The notes beneath the pieces were generated by a model that saw only the letters and a program-made list of their open reading frames with translations, had not been told where the DNA came from and made no database searches. The position numbers and the translations under genes are program-made. Below, piece after piece: positions 34,560-42,150 of a stretch of DNA of 64,000 nt (position 1 is its first letter; the number at the start of each line of letters is the position of its first letter). Origin of the DNA: CAMPKL01 sp963817465 (GTDB lineage Bacteria > Acidobacteriota > Terriglobia > Bryobacterales > UBA6623); assembly GCA_963817465.1 (NCBI GenBank), contig CAWFOP010000006.1:1-64000 (forward strand). The letters are read 5' to 3'.

Positions 34560-35921
34560 TCAGCAGCCGTCCTTTTCCTTTATGGCAGCACGTTGCTCCA
34601 GCGGTTCTATGGGTCCCTCAGAAGCTTTCTCCGGCGACCGCGGCGCAATCCTTAAGAACCGGTCCCTCGGGTCGAAGGAAATAGTTACAAATCTGTCCCT
34701 CGTATCTTCTACGTAGCTCCGATTAGCCCCATTGAACAGATCTAAGTCAACCCGAAAGTACCTCGTTCCTTCAGGCAGTGTATGAGCCTTTTTATCCAGC
34801 CAGCTAAGCGTCCCACCGGCGACATCTGGCATAGCGATAGTTTTCATCCTGCCATCTTCTTGCTCCAGGACGTAAACAACTTCGCCCTCGACTTTGCCTG
34901 CGCGTCCGTTCCTGGGGTTATTCCCCGCGGTTATGCTGACGGACAGAGTGTGGTCGTCGACGCGGACTACGGAATGGGCCGAATTGCTCCCATGGTCGAT
35001 TCGTGTAGAGTTCCAGAATTGATCAACGAACTTCCAACCTGCAGGTGACGAGATACTAAAGATCTCCTTTTTAGGGCTTCTCTTATTACTAATGACGGAA
35101 AAGAACTGCTTTACGCGTTTCATCTGAATATCTGGAACTTGCTTTATAGCGGTAACTTGATAGTGGCCAAGTTGCTTCGGCAGCACATAGACAAGTAGAC
35201 GATACTCTTGCATCTCGGCTGAAGTCCAGAAAGACCAGAACCCAGGATCCTGGCCTACAAAAACGGATAACTCTTTGAACGATAGCTTCGTTTCATTCGC
35301 CTTCAAGGTTTCTGAAGGCACGAGGAAAGATAAATCCTTGCCAGTGTTCAAGGACGGAGTAAATCGGTGTCCACCAAAACTCATATAGGCATCGCCGTAG
35401 TTGAGGAATTTACCTCGGACGGAAATGGGAATCTGATCACTACCCTGCTGCTCGATCCGATAATGCGGAGTATAGTCGAAGACGCGTGGGTCTTCGGAAC
35501 CTAACACCGACCGATCTATCGTATCAGACAGTTCGTTTACTGAAGCTTCAACGCCCTGCAGAGAATCACCCATGTTCTCGGAAAACCTATCGATGAGGTT
35601 TCCCAAATCAAGAAACAACGATTGTTGCTGAATGTCAAGCTTATCGAATGAGTCGGTAAGAACGTCCTTATAGGCAATCCTAAGCTCTTGCGTCAGTAAT
35701 CGAAGCTGCCCGGCGATCTGGATAGCAGTTGCTCGAGATTCATTTCCAGCCTGAGCGACAACAGACTCTACCGCCTCTTGAAGATTATCTATAGCCTGCC
35801 CTACAGTTAATCCGGCGAAAGCCGTTGGCACTACGCTGCTGGGGCCACATGACTGCATGGTCGGCCACACCACAAACATTGTGGCTGTCAGTGCGAATTT
35901 GCGAGCTGCATAATATCTCAT
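34560..35921 (-). CDS. Putative secreted lipoprotein of unknown function
   Basis: A 453-residue protein beginning with a basic, hydrophobic leader ending in MQSCG, a loose lipobox, so probably an outer-membrane or periplasmic lipoprotein. Residues about 40-135 are helical and may form a coiled coil (GQAIDNLQEAVESVVAQAGN; LLTQELRIAYKDVL; LFLDLGNLIDRFSENMGD). The rest is beta-rich, with Ig-like strand patterns (IPISVRGKFLNYGDAYMSFG; LSFKELSVFVGQDPGFWSFW; SVRVDDHTLSVSITAG) and possibly two or three sandwich domains. Lower GC than the surroundings and flanking repeats suggest horizontal acquisition. No family recognised. Confidence 0.7.
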   Translation of the reverse strand: MRYYAARKFALTATMFVVWPTMQSCGPSSVVPTAFAGLTVGQAIDNLQEAVESVVAQAGNESRATAIQIAGQLRLLTQELRIAYKDVLTDSFDKLDIQQQSLFLDLGNLIDRFSENMGDSLQGVEASVNELSDTIDRSVLGSEDPRVFDYTPHYRIEQQGSDQIPISVRGKFLNYGDAYMSFGGHRFTPSLNTGKDLSFLVPSETLKANETKLSFKELSVFVGQDPGFWSFWTSAEMQEYRLLVYVLPKQLGHYQVTAIKQVPDIQMKRVKQFFSVISNKRSPKKEIFSISSPAGWKFVDQFWNSTRIDHGSNSAHSVVRVDDHTLSVSITAGNNPRNGRAGKVEGEVVYVLEQEDGRMKTIAMPDVAGGTLSWLDKKAHTLPEGTRYFRVDLDLFNGANRSYVEDTRDRFVTISFDPRDRFLRIAPRSPEKASEGPIEPLEQRAAIKEKDGC

Positions 35922-36048
35922 CGAAATGCTCCCACGCCGACGGAATGCTGGCTAGCGCGATGTTCGCATGCGTTGAGGCAAAAAATGCGAGCATCGCCTC
36001 GGTCAAGAGGATAGAACTTTCAACGACGATCCGCAAGGAGTTTTTGGA

Positions 36049-36080
36049 GGCGAATGGGGGCGAATGGTGACAGGCGAATG
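36049..36080. repeat. GGCGAATG repeat cluster (left)
   Basis: Three copies of GGCGAATG, the middle one within GGCGAATGGTGACA. The same unit recurs in inverted orientation at 37793-37833, on the other side of the insertion sequence. Confidence 0.75.
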
Positions 36081-36105
36081 ATGTGGATGAAGACTAGACA
36101 GCCGT

Positions 36106-36279
36106 ACAGCCTTATCGTGCGCTCTGACCACCCGCGAGCTGAAGCTTCGCGGCTCGGATGGCTGCGAACACGGGCTAAACGCGTGAACGGTGACAGCCTT
36201 ATCGTGCGCTCTGACCACCCGCGAGCTGAAGCTTCGCGGCTCGGATGGCTGCGAACACGGGCTAAACGCGTGAACGGTG
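36106..36279. repeat. Perfect 87-bp tandem duplication
   Basis: Two adjacent copies, 36106-36192 and 36193-36279, appear identical base for base, beginning ACAGCCTTATCGTGCG. The period is a multiple of three, so one frame reads a duplicated 29-residue unit, but no convincing gene covers it. Confidence 0.88.
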
Positions 36280-36412
36280 ACAGTCAGGGAACTCTGAAAG
36301 CTGGATCTTCGGATTTCCGTCAGCGGCCCGCCAACACGAGACGTCCGCGTCGAAAAGTGAACCAGCTTACGCTTTCCGGGCGGGTTTCCTGACTTCCATG
36401 AGACGGCTGGTT

Positions 36413-36637
36413 GGAGTCAAGCAGAAAGTAAGGGTGAGGACCGCGCCCGGCTTCCATGCGCATTCTTATTGAGCCTTTTGTCTTGGCTCGATGCAGTGTG
36501 GGTTGCTGCGGTGATGCCGGCGCTGCCATCTGTCACGCGAGCTGACCGTTAGGGTCGCTCCAGTCAGGGACCGCAGTCGCCGACAAGCTCGGCTTACTTT
36601 TCTCCTCAACAGAAAACTCTGCTCTTCTTCCTCCTCT
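36413..36637 (-). ncRNA. Candidate bridge/seek RNA of the IS1111-type element
   Basis: The 225 bases between the transposase stop and the right inverted repeat are noncoding but conserved in blocks with 25387-25604. The block between TGTCGGCGACTGCG and GACAGATGGCAGCG differs in sequence yet folds here as CTGAC...GTCAG, which is the behaviour expected of a guide-loop hairpin. In the IS1111 group the guide RNA is located in the right end. Boundaries and expression are unproven. Confidence 0.5.
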
Positions 36638-37711
36638 CTAGGCTGCGGCGGGAAACGGCCGCCAACTTTCTTCGAACGCGACCCAGAGCCGATGCAGCAC
36701 GACGGCCAACTTTCTGGCCAACGCGGTCACCGCGCGTTTGCGTCCCGCTGCGCCGCCGCGTGAGGCCAACTGCAGCGCCCAACGCCGCAACGCACTGTCG
36801 CAGCCAAACGGCCCCAGAATGCGATGCGCGCACTGCACCAACAAGCGTCGCAAGCGCACGTCGCCGGCCTTGCTGATCGGCAACTGCGGATCGCTGTCGC
36901 CCGACTGCGACTGGCGCGGCGTCAGCCCCAGATAGGCGCCGACCTCGCGCGAGCGCCGGAAGCGGCTGGGATCTTCGAGCGTATGCACAAAGGTCAACGC
37001 CGTCAACGGCCCCACGCCGGGGACTTCCATCAAGCGCGCCGCCGCCGGGTCTCGCTCGGCGGCTTGCTGCGCGGCCCGGCCGGCGGCGGCGATGCGTTCG
37101 CTGAGCGCGGCGATCTGGGAGAACAACGGCTCCAGCACGCTCGCCAACTCCGGCTTCAGATCCGCCGCTGCGCGGACGGCGAAGCTCTTGGTCGAGGTCT
37201 TCGCCAAACGCTGGCCGTGGGTCTTCGCCAAGCCGCGCGCGGCGTTGACCAACAGCGTACGCGCCCGCACCAGCGCCTCGCGCACGCGCAACTCCGACAA
37301 CGCCAACTGCGCTTGCGGGCTGCGCACGCGGGTCGGGTGCAACAACGCCGGATCGAGGCGGGCATACCGCGCCAGCTTCTCGGCGTCCCGCCGATCGTTC
37401 TTGCGCACGCTGCCCCAGATGCCGCGCAACTCTCGCGCGTTGGCGACCAGCGCTTCGTGCCCGAGCTTCGTCAGTTCGCGGGCGATCCAACCCGATTGCG
37501 ATCCGGTCTCGAGCGCGATGCGCGCCCGAGGCAGATCCGCAAAGACCTTCGTCAACCCTGCCGGCGTGTTGACGCATTCGCCTTCTTCGATCAACTCGCC
37601 CTCACCGTCGACGATCGCGTAGCGGCTGCTGCGATCTCCCAAATCCAATCCCACGCTCCACTCGGGCTGAGCCGCTTTCTGCGTCGCTTTCTTGTTGCTA
37701 TGCTTCCTCAT
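36638..37711 (-). CDS. IS110-family transposase (DEDD/serine recombinase type)
   Basis: A 357-residue recombinase. The N-terminal RuvC-like DEDD domain shows GLDLGDRSSRYAIVD (first Asp at residue 23), ALETGSQSGW (Glu near 67) and KNDRRDAEKLARYA (two Asp near 105-108). A central coiled coil follows (SQIAALSERIAAAGRAAQQA), then the C-terminal Transposase_20 domain with MEVPGVGPLTALTF and LPISKAGDVRLRRLLVQCAH, whose Ser is the expected nucleophile. Length matches the family. AAAGGAG precedes the ATG. All catalytic positions are present, so the enzyme may be active. It would excise and insert the element as a circle, guided by an element-encoded RNA (known for the family, inferred here). Confidence 0.95.
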   Translation of the reverse strand: MRKHSNKKATQKAAQPEWSVGLDLGDRSSRYAIVDGEGELIEEGECVNTPAGLTKVFADLPRARIALETGSQSGWIARELTKLGHEALVANARELRGIWGSVRKNDRRDAEKLARYARLDPALLHPTRVRSPQAQLALSELRVREALVRARTLLVNAARGLAKTHGQRLAKTSTKSFAVRAAADLKPELASVLEPLFSQIAALSERIAAAGRAAQQAAERDPAAARLMEVPGVGPLTALTFVHTLEDPSRFRRSREVGAYLGLTPRQSQSGDSDPQLPISKAGDVRLRRLLVQCAHRILGPFGCDSALRRWALQLASRGGAAGRKRAVTALARKLAVVLHRLWVAFEESWRPFPAAA

Positions 37712-37792
37712 GGCTGGTTCTCCTTTGCATCTTTTCTGAATGCGCTATGCAGCTTACCGCTGCTCAAGTTGAACCAGCCGTCTCATCCCATC

Positions 37793-37833
37793 TGTCACCA
37801 TTCGCCTGTCACCATTCGCCGTCACCATTCGCC
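37793..37833. repeat. CACCATTCGCC repeat cluster (right)
   Basis: Three tandem copies of TGTCACCATTCGCC (the last lacks the first T), the inverse of the cluster at 36049-36080. Together they flank the 87-bp duplication and the insertion sequence. Confidence 0.75.
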
Positions 37834-37913
37834 CCGGCGGTTTGCCCCGCCGGCAGCTGAGCCCCGCGCACGTCAGTCAGCGGTTTCTTATCAACGTCTT
37901 CGGTTGCTCGAAA

Positions 37914-38100
37914 GACCCCTCCCTCACGAGCCTGTGTGAAAACGAGATGCTCGTGTTGCGCCGGCAAGGGCGGGGCAACGAACAACCCCGGATGCAGTGG
38001 AGCGGAATCCGGGGATCGACGCGTTTTAGGACCCCGGGTTCCGCTACGCTCGACCCGGGGCTATCCATTGCTTCGTCCTCCGGACGAGGTCGCACCGGCG
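37914..38100. repeat. Multi-hairpin MITE-like repeat, copy B (right end lost)
   Basis: Starts GACCCCTCCCTCAC then the terminal repeat GAGCCTGTGTGAAAACG, contains the same hairpin series as copy A, and stops at GCACCGGCG, where a GGGGGACAGTCCCCC palindrome replaces the right terminus. The conserved flank CTTCGGTTGCTCGAAAG lies just upstream at 37899-37915. Confidence 0.85.
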
Positions 38101-38120
38101 AGGGGGACAGTCCCCCTCGC
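38098..38120. repeat. Perfect palindrome GCGAGGGGGAC/A/GTCCCCCTCGC
   Basis: Eleven-base perfect arms around one base. It begins four bases beyond the stop of the TPR gene on the minus strand and truncates repeat copy B. The core GGGGACAGTCCCC resembles the GGGGACAG arms at 33721-33898. Confidence 0.8.
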
Positions 38121-38124
38121 GGGT

Positions 38125-38625
38125 TTACTCGAGGGTTAGGGGCATGCCTTCTTCTTCGGGGGCGGGGCGCAGCTCGGGGTGGGCGTCGAGGATGCGGGCG
38201 CAGGAGTTCCAGCGCAGCTTGGCGTCGTCGTTGTCGGGCGGGCTCAGCCTTTCGGCCTCTTCGAAGTGCTCCATGGCGCGATGCAGGTATTCGTAGGCGA
38301 CGAAGCCGCAGCGCGGGCCGCCGCTGCGCAGGCGCGCCTTGCCGGTGCGTTCGGCGATGACGCCGGCGTAGTATTCGCGTTCGTAGTCGCCCGCCAACTG
38401 GCGCAGGACTTCGTGGGCTTTGTGGGCGACGCGCTGGCGCACGTGGCCGATCTGGTCGGTGAGCGCGAGCAGCAGGCAGATCAGGGCCCGCTGGTTTTCG
38501 GGCTCGACCATCAGGATGTCGCGGCAGATGCTTTCCGCCTCGGCGGGCTCGTTGAGCAGGCGGTAACGCTCGGCCTTGTCGAGCGCATGCGGAACGCCCT
38601 CGTGGTGCAGCGCCTTGAGCTCCAT
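38125..38625 (-). CDS. TPR-like protein linked to succinate dehydrogenase
   Basis: A 166-residue cytoplasmic helical protein from ATG at 38625 (MELKALHHEGVPHALDKAER), 50 bases after sdhB on the same strand. Helix pairs of TPR type are visible (AERYRLLNEPAEAESICRDI; LHRAMEHFEEAERLSPPDND; ILDAHPELRPAPEEE). No signal or membrane segment. Position at the end of the sdhCAB operon suggests an assembly or regulatory role for the complex, or simple co-expression; neither is proven. A palindrome follows the stop. Confidence 0.7.
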   Translation of the reverse strand: MELKALHHEGVPHALDKAERYRLLNEPAEAESICRDILMVEPENQRALICLLLALTDQIGHVRQRVAHKAHEVLRQLAGDYEREYYAGVIAERTGKARLRSGGPRCGFVAYEYLHRAMEHFEEAERLSPPDNDDAKLRWNSCARILDAHPELRPAPEEEGMPLTLE

Positions 38626-38675
38626 GGCCAAATTGCCCCCTCGCGGGCCGACGGGGCCCGCCGCTTGTTCGGTCG

Positions 38676-39416
38676 CTATTCCTTGCCGCCGCCGAAGATC
38701 TTCTTGAGCGGGTCGTAGAAGCGGTCGACCACCCGCTCTTTGAGCGGGATGATCGCATTGTCGGTGATGGTGATCTCTTCCGGACAGACTTTCGTGCAGC
38801 ACTTGGTGATGTTGCAGTAGCCGATGCCGTGGTCGGTCTTGAGCTGCGGCAGGCGGTCGTCGGTGTCGATGGGGTTCATCTCGAGCTGCGCGGTGTAGAT
38901 CAAAAAGCGCGGGCCGATGAACTCTTCGTGTAAGTGGTGATCGCGCAGGATGTGGCAGACGTCCTGGCACAGGAAGCACTCGATGCACTTGCGAAACTCT
39001 TGCGGGCGCTCGACGTCGGCCTGCTGCATGCGCCATGTGCCGTCGGGGGCGTCGGGCGCGCGCGGCTTGAGCTTCTTGATTTCGGTCTTGACGCGGTAGT
39101 TCCACGAGACGTCGGTGACCAGGTCGCGCAGCAGCGGGAACGTCCGCATGGGCTCGACGGTGATCGGTTCATTGACGTCGAGCGACGACATGCGCGTCAT
39201 GCACATCAGCTTGGGGCTGCCGTTGACTTCGGCCGAGCACGAGCCGCACTTGCCGGCCTTGCAGTTCCAGCGGCAGGCGAGGTCGGGCGCCTGCTCGGCC
39301 TGAATCTTGTGGATCACATCGAGCACGACCATGCCGTCTTCGTAGCTGGTCGAGTAGTCTTGGAAGCCGCCGGCCTTGGCGTCGCCTCGCCAGATTTGAA
39401 AGTTCGCTGATGGCAT
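38676..39416 (-). CDS. sdhB: Succinate dehydrogenase/fumarate reductase iron-sulfur subunit
   Basis: A 246-residue electron-transfer subunit of complex II. The N-terminal plant-type ferredoxin domain holds the 2Fe-2S ligands (CRWNCKAGKCGSC, then MCMTR). The C-terminal domain holds the 4Fe-4S and 3Fe-4S ligands (CIECFLCQDVCH, and CNITKCCTKVCPEE). Electrons from succinate pass from the FAD of SdhA through these clusters to the membrane quinone site. It starts 25 bases after sdhA, in the order sdhC-sdhA-sdhB. All cluster ligands are present and the length is normal. Confidence 0.96.
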   Translation of the reverse strand: MPSANFQIWRGDAKAGGFQDYSTSYEDGMVVLDVIHKIQAEQAPDLACRWNCKAGKCGSCSAEVNGSPKLMCMTRMSSLDVNEPITVEPMRTFPLLRDLVTDVSWNYRVKTEIKKLKPRAPDAPDGTWRMQQADVERPQEFRKCIECFLCQDVCHILRDHHLHEEFIGPRFLIYTAQLEMNPIDTDDRLPQLKTDHGIGYCNITKCCTKVCPEEITITDNAIIPLKERVVDRFYDPLKKIFGGGKE

Positions 39417-39441
39417 TCGTCGTTCCCTAGCTCACAGTTCG

Positions 39442-41262
39442 TCAGTTCTTCTGCTGGTCGTCGATGATCGCCTGCAGGTCTTCGCGCATGGGCTTGACCG
39501 AGTGACGCTCCATGCGCATTTCGCCGTCGTGGCCTTGGCGGATGGCGATGTTGATCTTGCCGAACTCGGGGTCTTTGTCCGGGTAGTCGGCGCGGGCATG
39601 GGCGCCGCGGCTCTCGCGCCGCTCGTGGGCGGCCATGGCGATGGCTTCGGCGACCGTCAGCAGATTGCGCAGATCGAGCGCGGTGTGCCAGCCGGGGTTG
39701 TACTCGCGGTTGCCGGGAGGCGCAACTTTGGCGGCGCGTTCACCGAGCAGCTCGATCTCCTCGAGAGCGTCTTCCATCTCGCCTTTGTGCCGCACGATGC
39801 CGACGTTATTCTGCATCAGATTTTGCAGCTCGTGCTGAATGGCGAACGGGTTCTCGCCGGAGCCGCCGCGGTCGAAAGGCTCGAGAGCGAGGCGCTCGGC
39901 GGCGGCCATTTGATCGGAATCGATCGCCACGTCGCCGTTCTCGCGGGCGAATTGCGCCGCGTGTTCGCCGGCGCGTTTGCCGAAGACCAGCAAGTCGGAC
40001 AGGGAATTGCCGCCGAGGCGATTGGCGCCATGTAGGCCCGAGCCGCATTCGCCGGCCGCGAACAGGCCCGGCACGGAGCTCATCTGCGAGTCGGCGTCAA
40101 CCTCGATGCCGCCCATCATGTAGTGCGTCGTGGGGCCGACTTCCATCGGCTCCTTGGTGATGTCGATGCCGGCCAGTTGCTTGAACTGGTGGTACATGCT
40201 GGGCAGCTTGCGCTTGATGTGCGCTTCGCCGTCGGAGAGCTTTTCCTTGATCCAGGAGATGTCGAGGTAGACGCCGCCGTGCGGGCTGCCGCGGCCTTCT
40301 TTGATTTCGCGAACGATGCAGCGGGCGACGTGGTCGCGGGTGAGCAGCTCGGGCGGGCGGCGGGCGTCGCGGTCGCCGCGCACGTAGCGCCAGCCTTCCT
40401 CTTCGTTGTCGGCGGTCTGGTGCTTGTAGAGCGCCGGGATGTCGTCGAACATGAAGCGCCGGCCCTCGGAGTTGCGCAGCACGCCGCCCTCGCCGCGCAC
40501 GCCTTCGGTCACCAGGATGCCGGCGACGCTGTGCGGATAGACCATGCCGGTGGGGTGGAACTGGACGAACTCCATGTCCTTGAGCACGGCGCCGGCGCGG
40601 TAGGCGAGGGAGTGGCCGTCGCCGGTGTACTCCCAACTGTTGGAGGTGACGCGGAAGGAGCGGCCGATGCCGCCGGTGGCGAGCACGACGGCCTTGGCTT
40701 TGAGGACCTTGAAGCGGCCGAGCTCGCGGTCGTAGGCGAAGGCGCCGGCGACGCGGCCGCCGTCCTTGAACAGGTCGACGACGGTGTGCTCCATGTGGAC
40801 TTGCATGCCGAGATGGATGCCGTGGTCTTGGAGCGTGCGGATGAGCTCGAGGCCGGTGCGGTCGCCGACGTGGGCCAGGCGCGGATAGCGGTGACCGCCG
40901 AAGTTGCGTTGCAGGATGCGGCCGTCTTTGGTGCGGTCGAACAGGGCGCCCCAGGCCTCCAACTCCTTGACGCGCTCGGGGGCTTCCTTGGCGTGGATTT
41001 CGGCCATGCGCCAGTTGTTCAGGTATTGCCCGCCGCGCATGGTGTCGGCGAAATGCACCTTCCAGTTGTCGCGCTCGTCGACGTTGGCCATGGCGGCGGC
41101 CATGCCGCCTTCGGCCATGACGGTATGAGCCTTGCCGAGCAGCGACTTGCAGACGACGCCGACCTTGACGCCGGCGTTGGACGCCTCGATGGCGGCGCGC
41201 AAGCCCGCGCCTCCGGCCCCGACGACGAGCACGTCGTATTCAAAAACCTCGTGATCCGGCAT
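39442..41262 (-). CDS. sdhA: Succinate dehydrogenase/fumarate reductase flavoprotein subunit
   Basis: A 606-residue flavoprotein that oxidises succinate to fumarate in the citric acid cycle. FAD-binding motif VLVVGAGGAGLRAAIEAS at about 11-28, the covalent-FAD histidine in KAHTVMAEGGMAAAM, catalytic-region motifs EFVQFHPTGMVYPH and THYMMGGIEVD, and the C-terminal FAD loop GECGSGLHGANRLGGNSLSD are all present. It follows sdhC by six bases and precedes sdhB by 25. Length and motifs are complete. Confidence 0.97.
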   Translation of the reverse strand: MPDHEVFEYDVLVVGAGGAGLRAAIEASNAGVKVGVVCKSLLGKAHTVMAEGGMAAAMANVDERDNWKVHFADTMRGGQYLNNWRMAEIHAKEAPERVKELEAWGALFDRTKDGRILQRNFGGHRYPRLAHVGDRTGLELIRTLQDHGIHLGMQVHMEHTVVDLFKDGGRVAGAFAYDRELGRFKVLKAKAVVLATGGIGRSFRVTSNSWEYTGDGHSLAYRAGAVLKDMEFVQFHPTGMVYPHSVAGILVTEGVRGEGGVLRNSEGRRFMFDDIPALYKHQTADNEEEGWRYVRGDRDARRPPELLTRDHVARCIVREIKEGRGSPHGGVYLDISWIKEKLSDGEAHIKRKLPSMYHQFKQLAGIDITKEPMEVGPTTHYMMGGIEVDADSQMSSVPGLFAAGECGSGLHGANRLGGNSLSDLLVFGKRAGEHAAQFARENGDVAIDSDQMAAAERLALEPFDRGGSGENPFAIQHELQNLMQNNVGIVRHKGEMEDALEEIELLGERAAKVAPPGNREYNPGWHTALDLRNLLTVAEAIAMAAHERRESRGAHARADYPDKDPEFGKINIAIRQGHDGEMRMERHSVKPMREDLQAIIDDQQKN

Positions 41263-41268
41263 GACGGG

Positions 41269-42070
41269 CTAGAGAATCCTCCAATCGGTCCAGATTCCCA
41301 TCGAGCAGAGCCGGACATACAGGTCGGAGAAGCCGACCCAGAACAGGCTGATCCAGGCGAACTTCATGTGACGACAGTTGAACCAGGTGACGCGCTTCCA
41401 CAGGGCCAGGGCGGTGGGGCTGCCGGACAGGATGTCTTTGCCGCCGCCGATCAGGTGGCGCAGCGAGTGGCAGCCGAAGGTGTAGCCGCCGAGGAAGACG
41501 ACGTTGAGCGTGAGGACGATGGTGCCGACGCCGATGCCGAACTGCATGCCGCCGCCGGCGGTCGGGAACCACATGGCGGTCCAGGCGTCGTGGGCCAGAA
41601 TCAGAATGAACACGAGCGCGAGGTAGAGGAAAGTAGCGGTGGACGTTCTGCAGAATCAGCGGGAACGAGTGCTCGCCGCGGTAGGCGTTGCGCGGCTCGC
41701 CGACCGTGCACGACAGCGGGTCGGCCCAGAAGGCCTTGTAGTAGGCCCCGCGGTAGTAGTAGCAGGTGAAGCGGAAGCCGCCGGGCGCCCACAGGATCAG
41801 CAACGCGGGCGTAAAGGGCAGAAACATCGGCCACCAGCCGGGCTTGGGTCCGAACCAAGCGTGGGGGGAATCGCCGAAGATTTCAGGCGAATAAAAGGGC
41901 GATAAATAGGGGCCGAACGAGTAGTGCACGCCCTGAAAAGCCGCCCAGGTGGAGTAGACGATAAAGGCCGACAGGCCGAGGAAGGTCGCCAACGGCTGCA
42001 GCCACCAAGCATCGCGCCGCTTGGTCTGGCCGAAGCCGCGGCTGGTTAGCGGAACATCGAAGCTCGCCAT
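41269..42070 (-). CDS. sdhC: Succinate dehydrogenase cytochrome b/membrane-anchor subunit, frameshifted
   Basis: Membrane anchor of complex II, with hydrophobic helices (LATFLGLSAFIVYSTWAAF; FLPFTPALLILWAPGGF; IGVGTIVLTLNVVFLGGYTF) and histidines suitable as heme ligands (NVHRYF, AHDAW, GCHSLRHL). The first part reads from 42070 to about 41630; the second part (LALVFILILAHDAW to the stop at 41269) is in another frame. The shift is at the GG of 41628-41629 (CC on the coding strand): removing one base gives HRYF-LYLALVFIL and a product of about 266 residues. As sdhA and sdhB are intact, an assembly error is the simplest explanation. It is the first gene of the operon. Confidence 0.85.
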
Positions 42071-42150
42071 CGGCGGAAGGATATGCGATTCGCGCCGGGC
42101 AGCGCAAGGGCGCGACCGGTTCGCCCTGCGCTGGATAGACTGAGGGCCGT

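Larger units (their letters stand above)
36393..37790 (-). mobile_element. Complete IS110-family (IS1111-type) insertion sequence
   Basis: About 1.4 kb. Subterminal 15-bp perfect inverted repeats (36398-36412 and 37772-37786) lie a few bases inside the ends; no target duplication is seen, as usual for this group. It holds one transposase gene, a short left end with hairpin GCAGC/GGTAA/GCTGC and a long noncoding right end. The outer bases TGGG and GGAAG are shared with the deleted copy at 25033-25624. Confidence 0.9.

Noticed and set aside
36106..36279. Possible CRISPR array
   Set aside because: Only two contiguous 87-bp copies with no spacers and no cas genes.
36054..36392. Plus-strand frame across the 87-bp duplication
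   Set aside because: Composed mainly of the duplicated unit plus IS flank; no start signal or domain. Treated as repeat, not gene.
40123..41769. 548-codon plus-strand frame opposite sdhA
   Set aside because: Antisense shadow of the motif-complete sdhA gene.
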